Assembly (NCBI RefSeq): GCF_901000735.1
Contig: NC_081542.1
Coordinates: 36,638,571-36,702,570 of the forward strand
Source: Corylus avellana
Lineage: Eukaryota; Streptophyta; Magnoliopsida; Fagales; Betulaceae
Length of the DNA stretch: 64,000 bases
Reading direction: 5' to 3'
Shown: in pieces, positions 36,340 to 47,364 of the stretch
Layout of the letters: each line of letters begins with the position of its first letter
Position numbering within the stretch: the first letter of the stretch is position 1
Translations under genes and position numbers: made by a program
The notes under the pieces: generated by a model
Database searches by the model: none
Told to the model about the DNA's origin: nothing
What the model saw: only the letters and a program-made list of their open reading frames with translations

Positions 36340-37145
36340 CACTACAAGAATTTAGGGCTTTAGGGGCGACTTGGAGTCGACCCTAAAAGTCCTAAAGTGG
36401 ACGCTGTTGACAACAACGTCGACTTTTCGACCCTAAAGGTGCCGACGCTAATAGTCTGACCCTAATGATCAAATGCGTGATTTTCAGGATCCACTTAAAG
36501 TCGACCCTAATGATCACTTTTAGCGTCCACTTTATCGACCCTAAAAGTCGAAATATTTTGACCCTAAAGATGATGTAAACGAAACCCATAGTTGACCCTA
36601 ATAGTCAACCATTAGCGTCCACTAAAAGTGGACGCTGATAGTTAACCATTAGCGTCCACAAAGTGGACCCTAATGGTCATAAAAATTTTTTTTTAAAAAA
36701 ATAACTATCAGCGTCCAAACCAAAGTGGACGCTGATAGTTAACCATTAGCGTCCACAAAGTAGACCCTAATGGTCCTAAAAAAAATTTTAAAAAAATTAA
36801 CTATCAGCGTCCAAACCAAAGTGGACGCTGATAGTTAACCATTAGCATCCACAAAGTGGACCCTAATGGTCCTAGAAAATAATAATAATAATAATTATCA
36901 ACGTCCAAATTAAAGTGGACGCTGATAGTTACCATTAGCGTCCACAAAGTGGACCCTAATGGTCCTAAAAATAAAAAATAAAAAAATCTGCGATCAATCG
37001 CACAATCGTGTGCGATCGATCGCAGTACCAGTAGGTTTTTTATATTTTGCAATTGATCGCAAAATATAAAAAACCTACTTGAAAACCCACTGGTACTGCG
37101 ATCGATCGCACTCCAAGTGCGATCGATCGCAGAATCAGGAAACAA
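36340..37145. mobile_element. CACTA-type terminus with subterminal repeats (right end not found)
   Basis: Begins CACTACAAGAATTTAGG. It is followed by dense inverted motifs (GTCGACCCTAAAAGTC; TTAGCGTCCACAAAGTGGACCC; GTGGACGCTGATAGTTAACC) and then by GCGATCGATCGC palindromes at 36990-37135. The inverted A block has no such sequence at this position (48530), so it is an insertion. No matching TTCTTGTAGTG was seen before the assembly gap. A close relative starts at 59775. Confidence 0.75.
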
Positions 37146-37995
37146 ATTCATATATTCGTGGAACTTAGATTTATCTTGGCTGCCTTAGAATCCATTTTGG
37201 GCTCTATTTTATAATCATTATATGCTGGTTTAAGAGATCCATTAAACTGAAAAATGACGTGCATGTTTGGCGGTAAGGATATCTTTTCCAACTTTCATCC
37301 TTGTTCAATTCGGTAGCTTACTTGAGAAAAGACAATAAAAAGAATATGGAGAGTTAACCATAGATTATGGTTGTCTCATTCTGTTTAGGTAATACGTTTT
37401 TATTCCAATAACCTAAGCTAAGTGTTTTGGGTTAGGCAATTCTCCCACAGCTGCCCTGTATGCGTAAAAGAAATTGTAGCCGAATGAACTAACTTTCAGT
37501 TGCTTAGCATTTCCTTGGTCTAGGCAAAAATTAATAAATATGGATTTTGGCTGTGGAAAAATATGAAGATTGAGAGGAGAATATTAGCATTTCCTTGGCA
37601 TTCAGTTTGCTGGAATTTTGACAGAATATTGATAGCTAGTGCAGCCAAGTGCAGGATTTACTCATGAATTTAAGGCTGGAAATTTCGAAACTCTATAAAT
37701 GTTCCCCTAAAAACATTTATAAAAAGGAAATCTTACCAAGCTTAAAATACATACACAAACATATTTAGGCTTTCATAACACTAACCTTTTTATAGGGATA
37801 TCCAAGTCAGCAATATAATGGAGTGTAAAACTGATAAATTCCTGCACATTTTCAATCCATCAGGACAAGGAATTGATAAATATAGTATGCTAGAAAATGT
37901 TTTGTACAAAGTTTTAGTCTACCATACAACTCTATAACCTACACCCATAGCCATTCTCACTATCCATTATTACTATAGGCTCGCAGAAGAACAAC
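37146..37995. other. Non-coding DNA between CACTA terminus and PMM fragment
   Basis: AT-rich sequence with no ORF of note and no recognised family. It may be internal to the CACTA-type element that starts at 36340. Confidence 0.4.
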
Positions 37996-38675
37996 TAATA
38001 AGATGCTTTATGAGCCACAAGACCATTCTGAGAAAATACATAATCGTAGTCATCAATAACTGCAAAGAGAAAATAGACACTTAATAGTATAGTCATGTAC
38101 ATATGAAAAATTGTGAAGTAGACAACTGCATTTGGCCCTGATTTTGAGAACTATTGAAAACCAATCAGATAATGCTTATAAAGGTTAGACTTGAAACTCA
38201 TTTATAATCCATAGAAAACATAATGCTTGATTGTCAAGGTTCATGACGAATATTCACATGAAAAATACATTTGAAAGCTAATAACCAAAGTATATTTTTA
38301 GATCATGTTGAAACAAATGGAATAATCAAACAGATTTTGGGTTCCTAGCTCTTATAGCTAAGCAATTACCTTTCGAAGTTCCCGCATGAATTCTAACAGC
38401 ATTGGAGTGACCACCTAGCATTTGAGTGGAAAAAGTTGCATCAAAGACAATTTCAAGCGGATACATGGAAATGTTACTTCCATGCAATAAATCTAAGAAA
38501 TAACAACTTGCTTACATATATCCTATGCTGCTGTGACCATAATAATATAAACAATACAATGGAACAAAATTAGCAAGCAAAATGAATCAAAGAAGAAAAT
38601 CGGTACCTTTCTTGGAGCAGTAAGGGTCCCATCCACATCAAATAAAGCAATTAAACCAGGATTCCTAATGGCCAT
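37996..38675 (-). pseudogene. PMM: Phosphomannomutase gene fragment
   Basis: Minus-strand exon 1, 38607-38675, encodes [19 protein letters not shown] then APRK, with the HAD-family DxDGT motif of eukaryotic phosphomannomutase. Exon 2, 38370-38414, encodes VVTPMLLEFMRELRK. A later exon near 38000-38059 encodes IDDYDYVFSQNGLVAHK and then runs into a stop. The exon normally lying between exon 2 and this one (with the GGSDL segment) is absent, as are all downstream exons. The splice sites of exons 1 and 2 are intact. PMM interconverts mannose-6- and mannose-1-phosphate in the cytosol; this fragment cannot make the enzyme. It lies between a CACTA terminus and the gap, so it may be transposon-captured. 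Confidence 0.8.
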
Positions 38676-38750
38676 TTCGCTCAAGATATTTTTCTGCAAC
38701 ACCAAATCCACAATATCACAACATCAAAATTATGTAAGACACCACCATTA

Positions 38751-38850
38751 NNNNNNNNNNNNNNNNNNNNNNNNNNNNNNNNNNNNNNNNNNNNNNNNNN
38801 NNNNNNNNNNNNNNNNNNNNNNNNNNNNNNNNNNNNNNNNNNNNNNNNNN
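38751..38850. other. Assembly gap (100 N)
   Basis: Exactly 100 Ns, a conventional unknown-length scaffold gap. PMM fragment sequence lies on the left; GLP intron 1 ((TA)n then the intron sequence also seen near 55605-55660) lies on the right. The true distance and even adjacency are uncertain. Confidence 0.97.
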
Positions 38851-39045
38851 ATATATATATATATATATGCAGAAGCTTGATAAATAAATAAGTAAAAACT
38901 ATATATGTATATATATACCAGCAGACTTGGGATCATCAATTGCTACACAAATGTCTTGAAGAGGGCTGGGATCATAGGCAGAGACAAGGGAGGATGTGAG
39001 TGACAAGAGAGCCACAATTGCAAGGAAATGGACTCCTTTCATCAT
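38851..39045 (-). CDS. Germin-like protein, exon 1 only, cut by the gap
   Basis: Exon 38919-39045 on the minus strand is 127 nt and identical to exon 1 of GLP3 as far as I can compare. It holds the signal peptide, [12 protein letters not shown], and an intact donor (GCTG|GTATAT). The start of intron 1 runs into the gap. Exon 2 is not found left of the gap, so it is missing from the assembly or deleted. TATA box at 39119-39126. It is head-to-head with GLP3. Confidence 0.8.
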
Positions 39046-39575
39046 ATCTTAGCAAGCTCTATATTCTCTAATATCTTGGTTTGGTGATGGGTGATATATC
39101 TTATATGGGAAACATGTCTATTTATAGAGAACCGATACGGAAATTGTGATTGTCTCTGCCATACCAAGTCTTCAGACGTCAATCGAATTCATGTGATAAG
39201 CACGAAGTTTTTCAACAACTACTGCAGGCTTTTAACCTACATTGGTTTATTGTTCTCAAATTGATTACTTCTTACACTTCAACGCCATATGATAATTGTA
39301 ATGGTTCTTTGGTCAATTGGCAACCGAAGCACTAAAGATGTCAAATGAGACGGCTTTTTTGTTTATGAAACCTTAATTCATCAAAAAATATATAATAAAA
39401 AAGAATAGGTATAATAAAATAAGGGAAGAAGAAAGAAAAAAATATTCCCATTCCCATTCTAATTCGATTGCTGGGAAGCATGCATGCACAAAAGCAGTTT
39501 ACCACTTGATCATTCTTACCACTTGTTGGTATATGGTAGATTTAGTGTATTACGATGTAATACTCGGCCTCCCAT
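38851..39575. repeat. Palindrome, left arm
   Basis: GLP exon 1, promoter and upstream DNA are repeated in inverse orientation at about 40889-41610 with only scattered single-base differences (for example GCCATATG against GCCGTATG). The outer edge is set by the gap. Confidence 0.9.
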
Positions 39576-40888
39576 ATAAGGTTAGCATCTTACGAGCAAT
39601 TATATATTCGATGTCCAAACCAAAGTGTAAAATCACAACCGTCATCTTGGGGCTTACTTTTGCTTAGTGTCCATTAGTTTATAAAATCGTTAACTGTTCG
39701 ATATAACATGCTTCTTATTTGATATTTGTCCGAGGCCATTTCGCCTATGAGATTTTTTATTTATTTGAATGATTTACCCGGAATTTCAGATATTTTTTTA
39801 GAGAATTTTTTTTTTATTTTTATTTTTTATTTTTTTATTTTTATTTTTTATGCTTTTGAAAGCAAAAAAAGGCAAAAATTTATTTGATTATTATACCAAA
39901 AAAGGAACTTTAAAACACCTAAGAGATAATTAAGATTGAATATAATATGGGATGATTATTTGATTGCATTGTTGACCGAAAGATTTGTAATTATTTTGCT
40001 ATATACTTTTTTTTAAGGTTCATAATTATATGGGTTTTATAATTTGTATGAAATATAATAAGTATAAGACTAATAATATTAATGATTCTTACTAACTTTC
40101 TATTAATGCTTTGATAATCAAAATCCAAGTTTTCTTTTCGTTATTGTTTTTCTTTATATTTTTCATTTTAAACTATACATATGGGAACAAAGATTTTAAC
40201 ATGTTTTAATTTATATGGATTAAACTAATTAAAGTTAAAGGCCTTATAATATATAGACAAATTTTATGTGACTTATGCATTTATACAATGTTTAGTTTAT
40301 GATTGTGTGTCATTATGTTGAGTAATATATTGGTGTATAATCTTTAGTATGTCTTTTTATTTAAATGGGCGTGATTGTTTTTTTTTTTTACAATCTATAA
40401 TGAAAAGTTCGATAGAAATGTGTTTAAAATTTGAAATTAAACTATAACAACAAATCTCATGCATATTTTTTTCTACAACCAAAGTACTTTTTTGATTAAT
40501 GTTCATGATTTTGAGTTTTATTTGCATTGAAATCTAGTAAGTATTACACCAACAATATCAAGAGAATCTTCCTAATTTTATATTAATGTTTTGATTAAGC
40601 AAAATTCAAGTTTTCCTTATAAAAAGTAAATTTTATAATACTTATGAAAAGTACGATTATAATATTTTTAAAATTTTATAATTAAATGGTAATGAAGAAT
40701 CTTGCACATTACGCCGGTTATAAGCTACTTATCCTAATGCTTGGACAAGGGACTCTTTCAATTATCTAGCTCCTGTTCTTAATTGATGTCCATAAGAACC
40801 TTTTCTTTTAATTATTATAAAAGAAAAAGAAAAAAAGAAAAAAAAAGAATTATATGGTTTTCAAATACATTTTCTTTCTTCAATTGGG
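39576..40888. other. Palindrome centre, non-coding
   Basis: AT-rich spacer of about 1.3 kb between the two inverted arms. It includes TTTTTATTTT runs near 39810-39850 and holds no gene. Confidence 0.6.
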
Positions 40889-41584
40889 AGGCCGAGTATT
40901 ACATCGTAATACACTAAATCTACCATATACCAACAAGTGGTAAGAATGATCAAGTGGTAAACTGCTTTTGTGCATGCATGCTTCCCAGCAATCGAATTAG
41001 AATGGGAATGGGAATATTTTTTTCTTTCTTCTTCCCTTATTTTATTATACCTATTCTTTTTTATTATATATTTTTTGATGAATTAAGGTTTCATAAACAA
41101 AGCCGTCTCATTTGACATCTTTAGTGCTTCGGTTGCCAATTGACCAAAGAACCATTACAATTATCATACGGCGTTGAAGTGTAAGAAGTAATCAATTTGA
41201 GAACAATAAACCAATGTAGGTTAAAAGCCTGAAGTAGTTGTTGAAAAACTTCGTGCTTATCACATGAATTCGATTGACGTCTGAAGACTTGGTATGGCAG
41301 AGACAATCACAATTTCCGTATCGGTTCTCTATAAATAGACATGTTTCCCATATAAGATGTATCACCCATCACCAAACCAAGATATTAGAGAATATAGAGC
41401 TTGCTAAGATATGATGAAAGGAGTCCATTTCCTTGCAATTGTGGCTCTCTTGTCACTCACATCCTCCCTTGTCTCTGCCTATGATCCCAGCCCTCTTCAA
41501 GACATTTGTGTAGCAATTGATGATCCCAAGTCTGCTGGTATATATATACATATATAGTTTTTACTTATTTATTTATCAAGCTTC

Positions 41585-41610
<26 letters not shown>
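40889..41610. repeat. Palindrome, right arm (GLP3 promoter and exon 1)
   Basis: Starts with GGAGGCCGAGTATTACATCG, the complement of the sequence ending at 39575. It continues through the GLP3 promoter (TATA 41330-41337) and exon 1 into intron 1. The promoter here differs clearly from those of GLP1 and GLP4, although the gene bodies are very similar. Confidence 0.9.
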
Positions 41611-41622
<12 letters not shown>

Positions 41623-42303
41623 ATGGTTCTGATCATGTTAAGTATTAAAGCTCATTACATTCTGCTTAGAAGCAAGATTGTTAGTTGTATGGCATCTTAC
41701 AAACTGTTATTATGAATGTGTCACTTTTCTTTTTCTTTTAGTACTGACAAAGATTTCTTTCTTACAGTGTTTGTGAATGGAAAATTCTGCAAGAATTTTA
41801 CAGTTGCCAATGCCGATGATTTCTTCTTCCAAGGGCTTCAGATTCCTAGAAATACGACCAATCCACTTGGGTCGAATGTTACTCTTGTGACTGTGGACCT
41901 GATTCCAGGCCTCAACACTTTAGGGTTATCCATAGTTCGCATTGACTATGCACCATATGGCGTAAACCCTCCTCACACTCACCCTCGTGCCTCTGAGATT
42001 CTAATAGTCATGGAGGGTACTCTGTACGTTGGTTTTGTCACATCCGACCCGGAAAACCGTCTTTTCTCCAAAGTTCTAAACAAGGGAGATGTGTTTGTGT
42101 TTCCATTTGGTCTCATTCACTTCCAGTTCAACATGGGGCACACCAATGCTGTAGCCTTTGCTAGTCTAAGCAGCCAAAATCCAAGTGTTATGAGGATAGC
42201 AGATGCTGTTTTCGGATCCAATCCTCCTATCAATCCTGATGTTCTCGCCAAGGCCTTTCAACTTGAGCCGAAGATTATTGAATATCTTCAGAAAACGCTC
42301 TAA
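41411..42303 (+). CDS. Germin-like protein GLP3
   Basis: Exons 41411-41537 and 41768-42303 give 220 aa. Signal peptide and mature N-terminus as in GLP1. Box 1 ([12 protein letters not shown]) and box 2 ([11 protein letters not shown]; the first Ile of GLP1 is Phe) keep the His and Glu metal ligands. The C-terminus ([19 protein letters not shown], ending in KTL) agrees with GLP4 rather than GLP1. Intron 1 contains a long (TA)n. The downstream flank to about 44370 matches GLP1 (as far as 44050) and GLP4 in inverse orientation. Secreted cupin, activity unknown. Confidence 0.93.
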
Positions 42304-44395
42304 TAGAACAACAACTAAGAAACTTATGGAACTGTTATGACCTTCATCTTTTAGCCATGTTAGCCTCATTCCATCGTAATGATAATAGAATAAAAGGTTG
42401 CCTATGTAACTCTCTCTAGGTGGAGTTGATTTATAATATAATATTGATGTTTGTTGAGCACCTCTCTCTCTCTCTCTCTAAGTAAAACACAGAAAGATAT
42501 GGATGCAAGACGGAAGGGACTTGCCAACAAAATAGATCAAAACAACAAAAATTAAAATACTTCTCTTGTTAATTTAGAGTTTCACCGAAATAACGAATAG
42601 AAAGAGTTGAACCAAAGTCTCACTGGTGGTGATGACTGGAGGCGGTCGGCAACGGTGACTGGAGATATGCCTATTTAAATAACAATATACCAAAATGAAG
42701 GCCAACAAAATGGTGAAAAATGAGGCCAACTATGAGCTTTAAATGAGAGTCAACTACGAGATGAAATAAAAGTCGGCTCATAAATGAGGTCAATTATGGG
42801 CCTTAAATGCAGAGAACGAACACCCATTCTTTTTCTTTCAACTGATTTTTTTTTTTTTTTTTTTACCAGCCACAAAATTAGAAGAGAACAAACACCCATT
42901 CTACACAATAAAAGGTCTAATCAACTCCTCACTGTATTATGTAGTACATATATACTTACCATCATATATCGGCAAGAGATTGAGCACTACAGGAAAATAA
43001 TCATAGTGAGAGACAAAACGATAAGAGAATAAAATAAAAAATAAAAAAATTGAAATTCACACGATCCAAAACTAGTGTTACCCTATAGCTTTGGTACATG
43101 AAATAAAAGATAATACATAAAGAATTAAAGACAAAACGGAATAGAGAAAATAAACGTAAGGCCTAAAGGGCTACATTTTGCTCTTATTCCTTGATTATGT
43201 TACGATGAGAAGACTCCTATTTCTAGGAGAATTGAGGTAGACATGTACTATCAAATCAATTAAATTTGATTACCATAAAAATTTGATTACAATTAAATCT
43301 CTGAAATTAATACAATCAAATTCTTTAATATCAGATTTGATGTCACGCCTAGCTAAAATAACTACAATTGATCTTTCACACCTATCTTTTTAGTTAAAGA
43401 GCAAAAAAAAAAAAACAAAAAACGAGCTTAAAAATATGGTCATGGAGAGACTTAGTTTTTTGAACCTTCTAGCAACATTTAGAAATATATCTTGTGTCCT
43501 ATAGGGGATTGTCTAACCAAAAATCAAAATTGTTGGGGATATAAATTATAGGTGCAACCCACTCAATCAACCTCTACATGGAAAGCAATTAGGGTATCAG
43601 ATCACAATCATCTTTACAAAGAAAACAAATCAAAATCACTATTATGATCAGATCTTTTTCACATGAAAACTATACACTCTTGTGATCAATAGTGCAACTT
43701 ACAAGGAAATTCACACGAGTAATGATATTAGTAGGACTAGAGTCTTCTTAGAGTCATCCCAAATGTGATGTGACATTTAAAATCACCATTGAATTTGAGA
43801 TAATCATTATTGAATTTGGATCTGTTGGTGATTTTAAATGCCATATCACATTTGAGATGACTTTAATCCAACTTATATCATTACTCAATTAACACCATAT
43901 TGGAATCTATGCTATCATATTGGGAAAAGAGTATCTCGCATAAAAGGGGTACGAAGACATAATTTCTTTCTCCCACGTGTTGGGATCTTGTACATCATAC
44001 ACACAATAAAGTAATCCCATGGATCACATCAAGAAAATATAGATGCATCATGCTACAAGAGAGGGGCACCGGAGAGAGGGAGGAGGAGCTTGGTTCTTAC
44101 TTGGCGTTTTCTGTAGGGGTCGTATCCGTCATCTCCGGCTTTCTCTGTTCTGGTCAGCGTCGTCTCCGGCAGCAGATTGGTGGCTAGGGTGGTTTTCGAG
44201 AAAAAATATAAAAAGATTATTCTAAAAGGTGCTTTGTTTTACGTATTCTAGAAAAAGTTTAGGTGGAACACCATATTTTTGTTATAGTGTTTCACGCTGA
44301 TGTGTAGCCTTCTTATTGGAGGGCACAAATGCCTTAGTTTGTGCCAAGACCCTATAGAAGTTATTCTCAAATTCAAAACCACGTACACCAAGTTT
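42304..44395. other. GLP3 3' flank, no gene
   Basis: Direct copy of the GLP1 downstream DNA without the CACTA insertion: the empty site reads GAACCTTCTAGCAAC at about 43463-43477. It carries the hairpin MITE at about 43712-43895. From 44050 to 44370 it matches only the GLP4 flank (52845-53160). The 60-codon ORF at 44043-44225 has no family match. Confidence 0.6.
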
Positions 44396-45404
44396 ATATT
44401 TATCCCTAGAAAATGTTGAAGGACTTATGACATGTACATTACGGCAACAAAGCCATGAGTGAGAGGGAGTCTAATATATAGGATGGCATTGACAAATGGA
44501 AGTAATATAAAGACTTGGACTAGTAGGCAGCGGAAATTAATGAAAAATATTCCTTCTTATCCAAGCAAAACACGCAACCCATATTCCTTGTATCTGGATT
44601 CAAACGGATCATATCTGTGGATTCTTTTAGATATGTCTTACGTTTTGTATTCATAAATTTTCTAGTAATTAAGAAGCCTCTTCTTTTCCGGCAATTTTCT
44701 TCAGAAAATGTTCCTTTCTTGAGTTAAATGCAAGTAAATCTTATGATGACATATTCTTTCCTTCACCACTCTGATTATACCAATTGGGTGATTTGGGGAG
44801 GTTGTAATTTCGTAAGCCAGCCATGGCTGTGTTTTACCAAACTCTTCAAGTTTGAATCTTGGGTGTAGATTTTTCAGAACAAACGCCATGGTTTGTATAA
44901 AATTAAATCTTGACTATTCAAATTTTTAACCGGAGGTGTATATATAGTTTGTAAACTAATTAGATATGTAAGCATAGCTCCTCAAATAAAAGATATTACT
45001 TTTCAAATTTGAAAAGTAACCAAATAACAAACTCTTTATATATTTCTCTTCTTTATTTCAATATTTTTTTTATTTGTTTTAGAATGTATTGTAGCAAGAT
45101 GTAGAGTTGGAAGAAAGAAGTGTATTACATTAAAGTGGAGAGAGAGTGAGAGGAAATAACATTTTTAAAAAATAATGAATAGGGAGTGAATTTCAGATCT
45201 TCAAATGTGGGGAGGCTTCTCACAAAACTAAATATAGGAAGGCAAGTACGGAGTAATTTGTTAGAGCATGTTTTTCTTGTAAATTAAATTAGCCCAAATT
45301 TGATTGAAAGTGGTATTTAGGGCCCATTATGATGCTCTAATTAGATGTATTCGAGATCTCTAATATTATCCATGAGAAAGAAGAAAGAAAAAAAAAATGA
45401 AACG
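44396..45404. other. Non-coding stretch with unassigned short ORFs
   Basis: A 62-codon minus-strand frame (44701-44889, MAFVLKNLHPRFKLEEFGKT..) ends on either side in stops. Its composition looks protein-like, but I recognise no family; it may be a captured or decayed exon. The rest is AT-rich. Confidence 0.35.
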
Positions 45405-45903
45405 CGAAATTGTAAAATGTTTTTTGTACAACTTCATGAATAAAATCAGGATATTATTCCATTCAAATTTCCTCCATTGATGTTTTGAGCGCCCCTTTTG
45501 CCAACGGATGTGCCGTCATATTTGCTTTCTCCATCATGACCTGAGATTAGAAACTGTGCAAAACAATCTTCGCATCTTTAACCAACGTACCGTATCTCTA
45601 CCATAGTTGGTCTTCCAATTGAAAAACATGAATAATCTCCAGAGCATCACCTTCCAAAATAATATTCCGTAGGCTTAAATCTCTGCCAAAAAATACTATC
45701 TTCCAAGCTGCATAAGCCTCTGCCATTATTGGGTCGGTGATATATGAAAGAGACTGCACACACATTGATGCCAAGACCTTACCCAAACTGTCTCTTACAA
45801 TAACACCCACACCCATCAACTTTATAGTCTTATCAATAGCCGCATCGCAATTTATTTTATACACACAAGCCGGAGGCGCCTTCCGCCTAGAGATCACATT
45901 CAT
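45405..45903 (-). pseudogene. LINE-type RNase H (RVT_3) fragment
   Basis: Minus-strand frame from 45903 reads YKINCDAAID..GVGVIVRDSLGKVLAS..ITDPIMAEAYAAW..IILEGDALEIIHV, the RNase H-like fold common at the end of plant LINE polyproteins (D, E, D acidic positions present). After 45598 the homology continues in other frames with stops (LVKDAKIVLHSF; IWME then YPDFIHEVVQ), so it is broken. No upstream reverse transcriptase is present: a 5'-truncated, decayed LINE end, or a stand-alone RNase H-like gene relic. Confidence 0.75.
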
Positions 45904-46319
45904 TTGTTAAAAAAGTTATTCCCAGCATATCAACTTAAATTAAAGTTGGGCCCTAATTAAACAACTTTTAATCTCTTTTCTTGGATTTTGATGGATATGA
46001 ACCACCTGTACATGTTCACGCATAATGGAGTATAGAACGTGTAACTGAAAAAGAGTGAAGCTTTTGAAATAACATAAACTTATTATCTAGACTGAACATT
46101 CATGTTTCAAAAAGTAAAATTAAGGATAAATTTCTTTCCTTGTATAACTAATCATTTTAAAAAACTTTTTATTACAATTATAAAATAAGCTAAAAACAAT
46201 CAATAAAAAAATAAGTGATATATAATTAAGAGGATAAAAAAATGGTAGCGTTACACTACTTGATATGTTATGGCCAAAAAGAAAATAAATAAATAAAACA
46301 TATCTCTCCCACCGACTCA

Positions 46320-46525
46320 GTGGCGGAGCCAGACAATTGATGTTGGGGTGCCGCTAAAATTTTTTTGAGAGTGCCGAGTGGTAGCTTGCGTAAGTAGGAA
46401 AAAAAAAATAATCTTTTTTTTGGAAGTACCGTATGGAACTTGGATAGAAAAATAGCAAAAAAAAAAAATTAAAATTAAAATCACGGCACCCCCAAATTAA
46501 AGCCTCAAGTGGCTCTGCCACTCCA
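46320..46525. mobile_element. MITE with 9-bp target duplication
   Basis: ACCGACTCA flanks the element (46311-46319 and 46526-46534). The left end is GTGGCGGAGCCAG and the inverted right end is AGTGGCTCTGCCACTCCA, leaving imperfect ~13-bp terminal repeats. The duplication length suits hAT (8) or Mutator (9). It ends about 160 bp before the ATG of the RING-D-like gene, inside its promoter or leader. Confidence 0.7.
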
Positions 46526-46683
46526 ACCGACTCAATTTGAAATTCCTTGAATATTACGATCCTCTCTTTGATCTCCTTATCTTCCAAGTATTAATTAAGC
46601 CCAACGGTTTCTCTTCAACAATTCAACCCTATTTATATATTCATCATATTCCATCGGCTTCTTCAATTCCTTTTCCCGCCGAC

Positions 46684-47364
46684 ATGGAGTTTGACAACTA
46701 TTGCAGCGCTCTGCCGCTAGATATTGTAATGCCCGAAGACGACGACGACAATGCCTCCTCTGACGTGAACTTCGTCGTCGAGATCGAAGCTTCACATACT
46801 TACGTCCCTCACTCCATGCTTGAAGACGATTCCAGCGATCTGCGGCTTTTTGATAACCTCGAGAGCGAGGCATTCCGAAAAACATTCAAGGTGAAGCGCG
46901 ACGCTATTCTGCATCAAACCACGTCCACGGCAACCGTATCCGACATGCTTTTTGAAGTCGGCGTTCCCTTGGGGATTCAAGAATTCATGATACAAAGAAT
47001 CTTGGGTTGCGCGAATGACATGGCGAGACAGAAACGCTACGCGGGTCGGAAGGTTCTGAGGATGCGTGTGACGGCTGAGGTGACGCAGTTCGTCGATGAC
47101 GATTTTGTTTTGGGGTTGGCCGTCGACGACCGGGTTTGTGGGTTGGTTCCGGCGAGTGAGTCGTCGATTGAAGCGTTGGAGAAGGTGGAGATTGAACAAG
47201 GAACGGGGGAGACGTGTAGCATCTGTTTGGAAGAGCTCATCGGTGGCGCGGCAGCCGCTCGCATGCCATGTATGCACCTGTTTGATCAAAACTGCATCGT
47301 GAATTGGCTGCACAGGAATAATTTTTGCCCGCTCTGTCGATTCAAGTTGCCTGCCCGTGAATGA
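46684..47364 (+). CDS. Intronless RING-type E3 ligase with Asp at metal-ligand position 5
   Basis: 226 aa from ATG 46684 (MEFDNYCSALPLD..); an upstream in-frame extension to 46537 lacks support. The N-terminal half is acidic. The middle resembles the RING-H2 gene at 32602 around SSIEALEKVEIE, marking a diverged paralogue. The C-terminal finger reads CSICLEEL..MPCMHLFDQNCIVNWL..CPLC. The fifth ligand, normally His or Cys (CxHxxH), is Asp here. A variant with Asp at this position, RING-D, is known in plants. Intact frame, full length, finger at the C-terminus; antisense ORFs up to 210 codons are shadows. Probable ubiquitin ligase, substrate unknown; whether the finger binds zinc normally is open. 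Confidence 0.85.
   Translation: MEFDNYCSALPLDIVMPEDDDDNASSDVNFVVEIEASHTYVPHSMLEDDSSDLRLFDNLESEAFRKTFKVKRDAILHQTTSTATVSDMLFEVGVPLGIQEFMIQRILGCANDMARQKRYAGRKVLRMRVTAEVTQFVDDDFVLGLAVDDRVCGLVPASESSIEALEKVEIEQGTGETCSICLEELIGGAAAARMPCMHLFDQNCIVNWLHRNNFCPLCRFKLPARE

Noticed and set aside
38668..38939. ORFs running through the N gap
   Set aside because: Frames made of undetermined bases have no meaning.
39150..41306. Identical 61-codon ORFs in both palindrome arms
   Set aside because: Located in GLP promoter DNA, no family match; identity is due to the palindrome and not to selection on a protein.
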